Below the pieces are notes generated by a model. That model saw only the letters and a program-made list of their open reading frames with translations, ran no database searches and was not told where the DNA came from. The translations under genes were made by a program, and so were the position numbers. Source: Nitrospirota bacterium (GTDB lineage: Bacteria; Nitrospirota; Thermodesulfovibrionia; Thermodesulfovibrionales; Dissulfurispiraceae). From it: 32,936 bases of DNA. The stretch is from the NCBI GenBank assembly GCA_015233655.1, contig JADFXI010000018.1:1-32936 (forward strand), written 5' to 3'. Shown in pieces: positions 1 through 7,688 of this stretch; position 1 is the stretch's first letter, and every line of letters begins with the position of its first letter.

Positions 1-148
1 TCTTTAGTCTGAACCACCATACGAGTGAATATAGCAGACATAAACTTATCAAGGCAAGATGAGGGACTCTGTTCCGGCAGGTTCAAAATCATACGAAGAG
101 GCCAGGGAAAGAAGACTTCAATGGGCTTGCACAAAATTACATTCGTGA
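1..148 (+). pseudogene. Left-edge gene fragment sharing its C-terminus with the two-TM protein at 18.9 kb
   Basis: This is an incomplete gene tail running in from the window edge. One frame is open over 3-59 (it includes SEYSRHKLIKAR) and then hits TGA at 60. A second frame (59-148) continues as MRDSVPAGSKSYEEARERR and ends in WACTKLHS plus TGA, which fits one single-base indel near position 59. The last 78 bases are about 86% identical (67/78, counted by eye) to the end of the minus-strand gene at 18883-19386, including an uninterrupted 23-base match. The function is unknown. A real short gene starting at the ATG at 59 is the alternative. The fragment and the shared tail are directly visible; the frameshift is inference. 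Confidence 0.5.
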
Positions 149-217
149 AGCCTGGTTCCCTCAACACTGGCATTCCCTATAGTTTGGTGTCATGAACGCT
201 ATTTTCCCTGCTGCTGT

Positions 218-526
218 TTAACGCATGATCATTTCTCTCTCTATTTCCGTTAATAACTCTTTTGAAAGTTTGATCTGCGCCTTTAGTTGTGTTAAATCAC
301 TTATGCTATCTCCGATAATGTTCAGCTTGATTAATACCTTTTTTGCCGGTGACTCTGAGACATGCACGTATAACTCCAAAAAATTCAGGATTTCTTTTTG
401 AATTGAAACCTCGGCCAGCAGTTGCGGTTTATCTATTTTGCGTAGCGCAAAGTCGTACAGAAGATCCTTTAATTCACAAATACCCTTTTCAAGCCCTTGC
501 CTAATCTCATCGTTTTCAATTGCCAT
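218..526 (-). CDS. Small alpha-helical protein of unknown function
   Basis: A 102-residue protein that I do not recognise. It is charged and rich in Leu, Ile, Lys and Glu with no Cys and no signal peptide or membrane segment. Long helical stretches (residues 5-50 and 70-100) could form a coiled coil or helical bundle. The ATG at 524-526 is preceded by an AAGGGG ribosome-binding site about six bases upstream, which supports the start. It stands alone: the next minus-strand gene upstream ends at 974, and the gap between is non-coding. Codon use is AT-richer than the core genes from 1.3 kb on, as in other accessory-looking genes of this window. Confidence 0.6.
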   Translation of the reverse strand: MAIENDEIRQGLEKGICELKDLLYDFALRKIDKPQLLAEVSIQKEILNFLELYVHVSESPAKKVLIKLNIIGDSISDLTQLKAQIKLSKELLTEIEREMIMR

Positions 527-973
527 GTTTTACCCCTTTTCTTTTTGAGCATGCAGCGCCGGATAGACGTTTAGCCTTCCTTCCCTGTCTCGACGGTGTA
601 ATTTATCTTGTTCAACATCTTGCTATTATAGCCGTTCCTGTACTGTTTAGTTTCAATCCTGTCCAGTGATATCACTTTGTCCCATGGCTTTTAATATGGC
701 GAGGACGGAAGATATGTTGATATGCTTAAAAATGCAGATTTATCCGTGGCACATAGCCTCACTTTCACAGTTATTAAAAAACCAACAATGTAGCTGAGAT
801 GTCAGGGGCGTTGATTACGAGGTGGTACTGGTTAAAAACTCCGTCATCTTTAGACTCTCACCTATAAGGAACGCTGAAAAAAGTTTTCAGCTAAAGAAAC
901 GTTTGCCCTGCCGCCAAGGTGAGAGGCACAGGAAGGAGCTTAACGCCAAATTACAGTTATAGATAGGTAATTT
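527..973. other. 447-bp intergenic stretch without a supported gene
   Basis: No convincing gene is visible. On the minus strand, 574-690 is open between stops and lacks an initiator at its 5' end; a neighbouring frame (about 665-740) contains SSVLAILKAMG. The two together could be a decayed gene, but I cannot identify a family. The only clear structure is the nested inverted repeat at 855-925. Confidence 0.5.
855..925. repeat. Nested inverted repeats (hairpin inside a hairpin)
   Basis: The outer arms CTCTCACCT (855-863) and AGGTGAGAG (917-925) are perfect 9-bp complements. Inside lies a tight 8-bp hairpin, GCTGAAAA (873-880) with TTTTCAGC (884-891), and a three-base loop. It lies just downstream of the minus-strand zinc-ribbon gene, so it could end that transcript, but no U-run follows. 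A small structured RNA is the alternative. I match it to no riboswitch class. Confidence 0.45.
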
Positions 974-1210
974 TTAATCCTCGTAGCTTCTTCGCCTGCC
1001 TTGTTGTCCTTCGACCAGTTCCCATTCCTCATGATCGCCCCATATGTCATGTTTGTCATGCCTGGAAATAGCTGTGTTGCACGCCAGACAGATCAGTGTT
1101 TCAATACCTTTATCCTGGCCGGAAAATTCATACATGCTGCTCCGCTTTTCTCCGCAACTCGGACATGTCCACTCATACACAAGTTTGCCGGATATCTTAA
1201 CCTGAATCAT
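974..1210 (-). CDS. Small zinc-ribbon protein
   Basis: A 78-residue protein with two Cys pairs, CPSC near residues 16-19 and CLAC near 41-44. This is the spacing of a single rubredoxin-like or zinc-ribbon knuckle that would bind one zinc. The C-terminal third is acidic and then ends in a basic QQGRRRSYED tail. There is no catalytic motif, so a nucleic-acid or protein-binding role is only a guess. An AGGAGG site four bases before the ATG (1208-1210) supports the start. It lies upstream of the nested inverted repeat at 855-925 and is separate from the pyruvate kinase gene, which ends at 1302. Confidence 0.65.
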   Translation of the reverse strand: MIQVKISGKLVYEWTCPSCGEKRSSMYEFSGQDKGIETLICLACNTAISRHDKHDIWGDHEEWELVEGQQGRRRSYED

Positions 1211-1301
1211 GTCTCCTCCTCTCGTCCTCAGCGTCTTTATAATGCCTGCCTTAAACTGCCTCTTTATCCAAGGTGAACGACATTATAAACAGCGTCAACA
1301 A

Positions 1302-2711
1302 CTAAATCTTATGAAGACGTATAATGTTTGTTTTCCCGAGAAACGGAGAACTTGCTACAAGGACTATGCTGTCTCCTTTAGTTAGTATGCCGTCCTTAAG
1401 GAGAGACCTTTCCACATCAGCCATGCAATCGGCATCGAGTATCATGTTGCTCCCTCGTTTGATCATCCGTCCTGTAACGCCCCAGTAAAGAGGCATTCTG
1501 GACAATACCTTCGCCTCAGGCGTGAAAGCTATGACAGGGACATTCGGCTTTATCTTGGCAAGAAGCCTGGCCGTGAACCCTTTGTTCGTGAAGACCACTA
1601 TCGCTTTTGCACCGATATCGCGCGCTGCGTTGCAGGCGCCGTCTGCGACCGCTTCAGGGAACTGGTCTCCGGGTTGATAAGGGGACTGAATTTTGTCAAA
1701 GAAGTGCTCTTCGGTATACCTGATTATAGTGTCCATTGTTGTCAGGGCCTCGACAGGGTAGCGGCCGGATGCGGTTTCAGCGGACAGCATCAGCGCATCG
1801 GTGCCGTCAAGCACGGCATTGGCTACGTCAGAAGCCTCAGCCCTTGTCGGACGTGAATGTTGGGTCATTGACTCCAGCATCTGGGTGGCAGTTATGACAA
1901 GCTTCCCCCTCTTGTTCGCGAGATCAATGAGCATCTTCTGGATCATCGGCACCTTTTCAGCAGGCATCTCCACACCCAGATCACCTCTGGCAACCATGAT
2001 GCCGTCTACAATATCAATGATGCCGTTTATGTTGGTAATGGCCTCGGGTTTCTCGATTTTGGCGATCAGCGGCGGAAGGATGATTCCTTTTCTCCTGGCC
2101 CACCGTAATACCACCTCGACGTCATCGGGTGTCCTTACAAAAGATATGGCTACGTAATCTACGCCTGAGGCAAGGCCGAATTTGAGGTCTTTGCGGTCTT
2201 TATCGGTAAAGGCGGGCAACGACGTCCGCGATGCCGGCAGGTTGACGCCTTTTTTTGATTTCAGAAGACCACCCTCAATGATCTTGGCCCTGAGAGCGTC
2301 GGCAGACTTGCCGTTGACGCATAGCTTGATCAGTCCGTCGTCCAGCAGCACCATCTCTCCTTCCTTTACATCTTTGATGAGGGCAGGGTAGGAGATGCAT
2401 AATTTTTGTGATGTGCTTACGTCCTTCCCGGGTGAAATTGAGATTTCCTGGCCTGTCTTAAGCAATATCCCGTCGCCTTCAACATTGCCTACACGTATTT
2501 TTATGCCCTGCAGGTCCTGCAGGATTGCGACTGTTTTCTTCTGCCTCCTGGACTCAGCCCGCACAAGGGACATTACCTGGCCATGTGTCTTATGATCGCC
2601 GTGAGAGAAATTCAACCTCGCCACGTCCATTCCGTTCTTGACGAGGGAACGAATCATCTTGGGCGTGTTTGTCGCAGGACCGATGGTGCAAACAATTTTT
2701 GCTTTTCTCAT
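1302..2711 (-). CDS. pyk: Pyruvate kinase
   Basis: Converts phosphoenolpyruvate and ADP to pyruvate and ATP in lower glycolysis, in the cytoplasm. The 469 residues match the usual bacterial length. The protein opens with RKAKIVCTIGPAT, then NFSHGDH, and carries the active-site signature IAKIEKPEAI, the metal-binding MVARGDLGVEMP segment and ITATQMLESM. The C-terminal regulatory domain (about 350-469) is complete. An AAGGAGGG site three bases before the ATG supports the start. The gene follows nadB on the same strand after a 41-base gap, so the two are probably co-transcribed. No terminator is visible downstream. Confidence 0.96.
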   Translation of the reverse strand: MRKAKIVCTIGPATNTPKMIRSLVKNGMDVARLNFSHGDHKTHGQVMSLVRAESRRQKKTVAILQDLQGIKIRVGNVEGDGILLKTGQEISISPGKDVSTSQKLCISYPALIKDVKEGEMVLLDDGLIKLCVNGKSADALRAKIIEGGLLKSKKGVNLPASRTSLPAFTDKDRKDLKFGLASGVDYVAISFVRTPDDVEVVLRWARRKGIILPPLIAKIEKPEAITNINGIIDIVDGIMVARGDLGVEMPAEKVPMIQKMLIDLANKRGKLVITATQMLESMTQHSRPTRAEASDVANAVLDGTDALMLSAETASGRYPVEALTTMDTIIRYTEEHFFDKIQSPYQPGDQFPEAVADGACNAARDIGAKAIVVFTNKGFTARLLAKIKPNVPVIAFTPEAKVLSRMPLYWGVTGRMIKRGSNMILDADCMADVERSLLKDGILTKGDSIVLVASSPFLGKTNIIRLHKI

Positions 2712-2752
2712 GAACCCTCCTTGAATGAATACGGGTTATGGGCCATAGTTTT

Positions 2753-4315
2753 TTACCTGGCTCCTGTTTTTTTTGAGATGCTGTGTTTCAACGGGCCCTT
2801 ACCCTGTGACGGGAAGTCGGAGCGGTAATGGGCACCTATGCTTTCTTTTCTTCTTGAGGCGGCCTTTACGATGATTAAGGCAACTGTGAGCATGTTCTTC
2901 AGTTCGAGATCTCTTCTAGAAGTAAAGTCCATGCCGAGGATAAAGTCCCATCTGGAAAGGCCCTCAATTACTTCATTCAGAGATGTTTTGCTCCGTATGA
3001 TTCCAGCATCTTTCCACATAATGTCCCTGAGACGTTGTCTTATGCTGTCCGATTCCGCCAGGGCATTAGATGGGATGGCCGGGTCCGGGCTGCTGCCTGT
3101 TGATGACAGGTCCTTTCCGGCAGTCCGGCCCAAACGCCTTGCAGCCGCACTTTGACCGGCCCTGTAACCATAAACCAATCCCTCGAGCAGGCTGTTGCTC
3201 GCAAGCCTGTTAGCGCCGTGAACGCCGGTGCAGGCCACTTCGCCTGCGGCATACAACCCCCGGATCGACGTGCAGCCGTTACGGTCCGTCCTTACGCCGC
3301 CCATTATATAGTGAGCTGCAGGAGAGACCGGGACCATATCAGCTGTTATGTCCACAGAGTATTGCAGGCAGGTAGAATAAATCCTCGGGAAACGGTTTTT
3401 TATGAATTCGCTGCCGAGGTGCCTGAGATCAAGATATACATGGTCTGTACCGGTGGCGGTCATTTCAGACATTATCGCACGGGACACTACGTCGCGCGGA
3501 GCGAGTTCAGCATCAGGATGATAACGTTTCATGAACAGTTCACCTGTTTTATTTCTCAACAGCGCCCCTTCACCTCTCATGGCCTCGCTGAGAAGGAAGT
3601 GAGGGGCCGGAGGTATAAAAAGGGCTGTGGGATGGAACTGCACGAATTCCATATCTTCGAGTATAGCGCCGGCCCGGTACGCCATGGCCATGCCGTCGCC
3701 GGTGGCGACAGCAGGGTTTGTGGTCCGAGAATAAATCTGTCCTGCTCCTCCTGTGGCGAGCACGGTTGACTTGGCTTCAATGTAAACGCTGTCCGACGCG
3801 CTTATGACATGTCCCCCCATGCAGGTGTCCTGCTCTACAACAAGGTCTGTTGCGGTGCTGAAAGGGAGTCTTTCAATGTTCTTTATAGACCTTGCCTTGC
3901 TGATCAGTACCCTTTCAAGTTCCTTGCCGGTTGAGTCGCCTTTGGAGTGCAGTATCCTGCGGCGGGAATGAGCGGCTTCCATTGTAAAAGCAAGCTTCGG
4001 GCCCTCACGATCAAATTCAGCGCCCCACTCGATAAGTTCTGATATACGCCGGGGGCCTTCTTCTACGAGCACCTTTACAGCCCCTCTTTTGCAGAGGCCG
4101 TCTCCTGCCTTGATAGTGTCCTCGAAGTGAATGCCCACTTCATCCTCATCGCTAAGGGCGACAGCGACGCCTCCCTGTGCATATTCAGTGCTGCTCTCGG
4201 TCGGGACATCTTTTGTCACAATGATAACTTTGCCGTGGTCTGCCAGCTCTATGGCTGCTCTGAGACCCGCAACTCCACTGCCGATGACAAGGAAATCGGT
4301 AATTATCTTTTTCAC
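2753..4315 (-). CDS. nadB: L-aspartate oxidase
   Basis: FAD enzyme that oxidises L-aspartate to iminoaspartate, the first step of quinolinate and NAD synthesis; its partner NadA is not in the window. The 520 residues carry the N-terminal dinucleotide fold (GSGVAGLRAA, residues 12-21), the ESSTEYAQGGVA segment, FHPTAL, a GGVRTD motif near residue 340 and the conserved GANRLASNSLLEG block. This last block favours NadB over succinate dehydrogenase flavoprotein, to which it is related. A helical C-terminal domain is present. The start is GTG (4313-4315) with only a weak ribosome-binding site. It probably forms a minus-strand unit with pyk. Confidence 0.93.
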   Translation of the reverse strand: MKKIITDFLVIGSGVAGLRAAIELADHGKVIIVTKDVPTESSTEYAQGGVAVALSDEDEVGIHFEDTIKAGDGLCKRGAVKVLVEEGPRRISELIEWGAEFDREGPKLAFTMEAAHSRRRILHSKGDSTGKELERVLISKARSIKNIERLPFSTATDLVVEQDTCMGGHVISASDSVYIEAKSTVLATGGAGQIYSRTTNPAVATGDGMAMAYRAGAILEDMEFVQFHPTALFIPPAPHFLLSEAMRGEGALLRNKTGELFMKRYHPDAELAPRDVVSRAIMSEMTATGTDHVYLDLRHLGSEFIKNRFPRIYSTCLQYSVDITADMVPVSPAAHYIMGGVRTDRNGCTSIRGLYAAGEVACTGVHGANRLASNSLLEGLVYGYRAGQSAAARRLGRTAGKDLSSTGSSPDPAIPSNALAESDSIRQRLRDIMWKDAGIIRSKTSLNEVIEGLSRWDFILGMDFTSRRDLELKNMLTVALIIVKAASRRKESIGAHYRSDFPSQGKGPLKHSISKKTGAR

Positions 4316-4443
4316 TTAATATGACCCGGTCCTGCGGCAGCTTTTATGAAGGCAGTGTTCATGTGTCTGGATTTTACCATATTCTTTGTTAAAGCAGTGC
4401 GCGGCAAAAAAATGAATTCAGCAGTACATCGCTTTTTGTTTTG

Positions 4444-4473
4444 TTGACTCTTTCCCGCGCTATTCAATAAAAT
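4444..4473 (+). promoter_or_regulatory. Sigma-70-type promoter of the OsmC-mqnB operon
   Basis: TTGACT at 4444-4449 and TAAAAT at 4468-4473 are separated by 18 bases, close to the housekeeping consensus. Predicted transcription starts near 4480, about 35 bases before the OsmC start codon. It lies in the 201-base divergent gap between nadB and the OsmC gene. Confidence 0.6.
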
Positions 4474-4516
4474 TTATAGACTATCAATTTGGGCCAAATC
4501 AAATAAGGAGCGGAGA

Positions 4517-4990
4517 ATGGAAGGTAACGAGAAGGAAGTTCTGGAACAATCATTAACAGGATATAAGGGAAAGGTCAACCCTCTGGTCAAGGCAACCCTT
4601 ACATGGGACAAAGACCTCATATTTGTAGGCAGGACAGGCGAAGGGTATGAGATAGAGTTTGATGCTAACGTTCAGTGGGGCTGCAAGCCTACCGACGCAT
4701 TGCTTCTCAGTCTTGCCGGGTGTATGGGCATCGATGTCGTAATGTTTCTGCAGAAGATGCGCGTGGAGATAACGGACTTTAAAATAACTACAGTCGGCGA
4801 GAGGAACCCGACTCCGCCGCAATACTTCAAGGCAATTGAAATGACACTTCATATAGGCGGCAGGCACCTTGACCCACAAAAGGTTGACAGGGCGGTGGCC
4901 CTGTCTCATGAGAAATATTGTTCTGTTTATAACTCCCTCAGGAAAGATATGGACGTCAAGGTTAAGTATGTTCTGGAGGAGAAGCAATAG
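4517..4990 (+). CDS. OsmC/Ohr-family protein
   Basis: A 157-residue member of the OsmC family, whose better-known members reduce organic hydroperoxides with a pair of reactive cysteines. Both are present: one in LAGCMGIDVV (about residue 74) and one in EKYCSVYNSL (about residue 134). The N-terminal beta-sheet part includes KATLTWDKDLIFVGRTGEG. It looks closer to the YhfA-like branch than to classical Ohr, so peroxidase activity is inferred from the family only. An AAGGAGCGG site precedes the ATG. The gene is followed after 14 bases by mqnB, with a promoter at 4444-4473, so the two form an operon. Confidence 0.85.
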   Translation: MEGNEKEVLEQSLTGYKGKVNPLVKATLTWDKDLIFVGRTGEGYEIEFDANVQWGCKPTDALLLSLAGCMGIDVVMFLQKMRVEITDFKITTVGERNPTPPQYFKAIEMTLHIGGRHLDPQKVDRAVALSHEKYCSVYNSLRKDMDVKVKYVLEEKQ

Positions 4991-5004
4991 GCAATAGGAG
5001 GACG

Positions 5005-5706
5005 ATGTTGCTGCTGGGCATTATTGTTTCTACGCCGGGTGAGGCTGATCTTCTGGTGGGTAGCCTTAACTCAAAAACTGTTTTTACTTATCAGCATAAG
5101 GATTTCTTTTCCGGCTCGATCAATGGGCGGATGCGGGCTGTTATCTGCATATGCGGTGTGGGAAAGACCAATGCCGCTCATGGGACTGCGCTCCTCATGG
5201 AGCGGTTCGCGCCCGGGCATGTCTACAGTATAGGCGTTGCCGGCGCATATCCGGGGTCAGGGTTGAGAATTGGTGACGTCGCTGTTGCGGACGATGAGAT
5301 CTACGGTGATGAAGGAATAATCACTGGGAGCGGTTTCCATACAATTGACGCCATAGGGATTCCGCTTGCATCTGTCGGCGGCATCGACTATTACAACAAG
5401 TTTCCGCTTGTTGTGCCTGACTTTCTTAGAGATTGCGGTCCAACCGGCAATTTTGTCACCGTATCCTCATGTACCGGCACGACTACGGCTGCTAAAGATA
5501 TGGAAGACAGGTTTCATGCAATATGTGAGAACATGGAGGGAGCTGCAATCGCCCATGTCTGCGCTCTGAATGAGGTCCCTTTTACAGAGGTTAGGGGCGT
5601 CAGCAATGTTGTCGGCGACAGGGATGCAAGACCGCTCGAAGCCGGGTGTATCCGTCTTGCATCTGAAAGAGTGCAGGGGTTGCTGATCGAGAAACTTACT
5701 GCATGA
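5005..5706 (+). CDS. mqnB: Futalosine hydrolase
   Basis: Nucleosidase of the alternative futalosine route to menaquinone: it splits futalosine into dehypoxanthine futalosine and hypoxanthine. The 233 residues show the nucleoside-phosphorylase-like fold: GVGKTNAAHGT, SIGVAGAYPGSGLRIGDV, and the C-terminal NMEGAAIAHVC segment followed by EVRGVSNVVGDRD. That ending is typical of MqnB rather than MTA/SAH nucleosidase, though that family is the main alternative. An AGGAGG site precedes the ATG. It sits second in an operon with an OsmC gene, and its last 11 bases overlap the convergent lipoprotein gene. Other mqn genes are not in the window. Confidence 0.85.
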   Translation: MLLLGIIVSTPGEADLLVGSLNSKTVFTYQHKDFFSGSINGRMRAVICICGVGKTNAAHGTALLMERFAPGHVYSIGVAGAYPGSGLRIGDVAVADDEIYGDEGIITGSGFHTIDAIGIPLASVGGIDYYNKFPLVVPDFLRDCGPTGNFVTVSSCTGTTTAAKDMEDRFHAICENMEGAAIAHVCALNEVPFTEVRGVSNVVGDRDARPLEAGCIRLASERVQGLLIEKLTA

Positions 5707-6127
5707 CCAATTCTGTGAAATAAACGTTCTTTACCGCACCTTCTTTCAATATCTGGTTGATTCTTATCATCAGTTCTTCTTTCAACTGTATCTTCCCTTC
5801 CGGACTGAGAAAATCTTCAGATGATTTGGAAGACATAAGACCGATTATCGCATCTCTCATAGGAGCTTGTTTTGCTTTAGCTGTTTCGACCATGGCGACG
5901 TTGACAAGGTCAAGGACTATGCATATTTTCAAGAATTTCGGAGCGCCGCGATTTGGAATATTGAGTATAAAGGGTTCGAGTTGAAATGTTGTCGTAGCCG
6001 CCGTTTTCTTGGATTCTTCACTCGCACTTGTAACGCCTGTGCACGCGTTAAGCCCGGTGAAAAGAACCAAAATACAAAGCACATATATGTAGTTCTTTAA
6101 TATAAATGCAAATTTATTACAAAACAT
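5696..6127 (-). CDS. FliL-like lipoprotein
   Basis: A 143-residue exported protein. The N-terminus has a hydrophobic stretch followed by LNAC, a lipobox, predicting signal peptidase II cleavage and lipidation at Cys29. Residues 45-143 resemble FliL, the flagellar stator-associated protein: LEPFILNIPNRG, then a KICIVLDL strand, a SSKSSEDFLSPEGK segment and EGAVKNVYFTELVMQ at the end. Classical FliL is anchored by a transmembrane helix, so the lipoprotein anchor is unusual. AAGGAGGG lies three bases before the ATG. A strong sigma-54 promoter lies 58-75 bases upstream, and the next upstream gene encodes a sigma-54 activator. The 3' end overlaps convergent mqnB. Confidence 0.75.
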   Translation of the reverse strand: MFCNKFAFILKNYIYVLCILVLFTGLNACTGVTSASEESKKTAATTTFQLEPFILNIPNRGAPKFLKICIVLDLVNVAMVETAKAKQAPMRDAIIGLMSSKSSEDFLSPEGKIQLKEELMIRINQILKEGAVKNVYFTELVMQ

Positions 6128-6184
6128 AGTCCCTCCTTGAGCACACGATTATTTTCATAGTGTTCCTTTTATTCTTTATATGAT

Positions 6185-6202
6185 ATGCAAGCCATGTGCC
6201 AG
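6185..6202 (-). promoter_or_regulatory. Sigma-54 (-24/-12) promoter of the FliL-like gene
   Basis: Read on the minus strand the site is CTGGCACATGGCTTGCAT. It has TGGCAC, a five-base spacer and TTGCAT, with exactly ten bases between the invariant GG and GC pairs. This matches the RpoN consensus at every key position. Predicted transcription begins near 6175, giving a leader of about 50 bases before the ATG at 6127. Confidence 0.82.
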
Positions 6203-6298
6203 GAGGGGCGGAGTGTTAGTTCGTTGATGTACAGGTGTTTTTATGCAAGGTCTTTCGAGATGATGATAGAATGATTCCAATGTCCAGGGAAAAACTCC

Positions 6299-6326
6299 AA
6301 TATTTGTGGAATAATTCCATAATATT
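6299..6326. promoter_or_regulatory. AT-rich palindrome upstream of the sigma-54 promoter (candidate activator site)
   Basis: TGGAATAATTCCA (6307-6319) is a perfect 13-bp palindrome. Flanking AATATT arms extend the symmetry to 6299-6326 with a one-base bulge. Further TCCA half-sites follow at 6276-6279 and 6296-6299. It lies roughly 100-120 bases upstream of the sigma-54 promoter, the usual distance for an enhancer. It also lies just past the stop of the sigma-54 activator gene and is followed on the minus strand by GGAGTTTTT, so an intrinsic terminator is the alternative. Both roles are inference. Confidence 0.45.
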
Positions 6327-6336
6327 AGCTGAAGAA

Positions 6337-7677
6337 CTATTTAATGTTGTAATCTTTTATTCGAGAGAGCAATGTTTTATAGTCTATCTGAAGCAGGGCC
6401 GCCGCCTTTGACCTGTTGCCGCCATTGAGATGTAACGCTTCTTTTATGGCCTTTGTCTCAATAGCCGTGACCGCTTCTTTGAGGGGAAAGAGGGTGGTGT
6501 TTTCTTTGAGATCTTCTCCCTCCCTGAGCAGAAACCTTATGTCCTTCTGCCTGACAACGCCGTCTTCCGACATGAGGACTGCGCGTCTTATTACATTTTT
6601 CAGCTCCCGTATATTGCCCGGCCACTCATACTCGACAAGACAACTCATGCTGGTGTCGAACTCCTTTATCTGTTTGTTCATTTCAGCTGCCGCTTCTATA
6701 AGGAATTTGCTCGCAAGCAGGGGTATGTCCTCCACTCGTTCCCTTAAGGGCGGCAGGGTAATAATGAATTCACTCAGTCTGTAGAAGAGGTCTTTTCTGA
6801 ATTCGTTCTTTGCGACGAGCTTCTTAAGGTCCTTGTTCGAGGCCGCAATAAAACGCACATTGATATCCACCGGGTTGGTATTTCCGAGAAGGTAAATCTT
6901 CCTGTCCTCGACAGCGCTGAGCAGTTTCGTCTGCATATAGAGCGACATGTTTTCCAGTTCGTCGATAAAAAGGGTGCCCTGCCGGGCCGCCTCAAAGTAG
7001 CCTTTCTTTTTCTTGTCTGCGCTGGTAAAGGCGCCTTTTTCATGCCCGAACAGTTCACTTTCGACAAGATTTTCGGGTATGACGCTGATATCGACTTTTA
7101 CGAACTCTTTCCTGGACCTCCCGCTGAGGTTGTGGATCGCGTTAGCGAGAAAGGACTTTCCTGTTCCGGTCTCTCCCTGGAGAATTATAGAAAAATCGCT
7201 GCGCGACACCTGCTTTATCTGGTCTATAACCCCTTTCATGGCGCTGCTTCTTCCCATCAGCCATTCAAAAGAGGTCTCCAATGTTGTGTCAAGATTTTTC
7301 ACCCTCGTTTCAAGTTCGGCCTTCTCGATGGCCCTGGTCAGCGTGACGAGGAGCTTGCTTATCTGAGGCGGCTTCTCTATAAAATCGTAGGCGCCGAGTT
7401 TGATGGCCTGTACTGCGGTGGGGATATCGCCATGTGCCGTTACGATTATGACCGGCACATCGCCGTTATGTTTTTTCAGTTCCTTCAGCGTTTGAATGCC
7501 GTCCATCTCCGGCATCTTCAGATCGAGAAGAACAGCGTTGATGTTCTCTCTCCTGCAGATAGCAACGGCTTCTCTGCCTCCGCAAGCCGTCATAACTGAA
7601 AAGCCATGTTCCTTGATCTTTTCAGAGAGGGCGAATCTCACGATTTCTTCATCATCGACTATAAGTACCGTGCTCAT
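6337..7677 (-). CDS. Sigma-54-dependent response regulator (NtrC family)
   Basis: A 446-residue activator with all three classical parts. The receiver domain (1-120) has DDE at 8-10 and the phospho-acceptor Asp52 in LLDLKMPEMDG. The AAA+ domain (about 138-370) has Walker A GETGTGKS at 168-175, the sigma-54-contacting GAFTSA loop at 215-220 and TLFIDELENM as Walker B. The C-terminal Fis-type helix-turn-helix (about 400-446) contains LHLNGGNRSKAAALLQID. It would oligomerise on upstream sites when phosphorylated and open sigma-54 promoters. It follows the HPt gene by 11 bases in a minus-strand operon and precedes a gene with a strong sigma-54 promoter. No histidine kinase is in the window. Confidence 0.95.
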   Translation of the reverse strand: MSTVLIVDDEEIVRFALSEKIKEHGFSVMTACGGREAVAICRRENINAVLLDLKMPEMDGIQTLKELKKHNGDVPVIIVTAHGDIPTAVQAIKLGAYDFIEKPPQISKLLVTLTRAIEKAELETRVKNLDTTLETSFEWLMGRSSAMKGVIDQIKQVSRSDFSIILQGETGTGKSFLANAIHNLSGRSRKEFVKVDISVIPENLVESELFGHEKGAFTSADKKKKGYFEAARQGTLFIDELENMSLYMQTKLLSAVEDRKIYLLGNTNPVDINVRFIAASNKDLKKLVAKNEFRKDLFYRLSEFIITLPPLRERVEDIPLLASKFLIEAAAEMNKQIKEFDTSMSCLVEYEWPGNIRELKNVIRRAVLMSEDGVVRQKDIRFLLREGEDLKENTTLFPLKEAVTAIETKAIKEALHLNGGNRSKAAALLQIDYKTLLSRIKDYNIK

Positions 7678-7688
7678 ATCAGCCGCCC

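Noticed and set aside
574-740. Short minus-strand frames that might be a decayed gene (SSVLAILKAMG, then DKVISLDRIETKQYRNGYNS)
   Set aside because: No initiator at the 5' end, interrupted by stops, and no family recognised.
3152-3769. 205-codon open frame antisense to nadB
   Set aside because: Shadow of nadB; no start signal or family resemblance.
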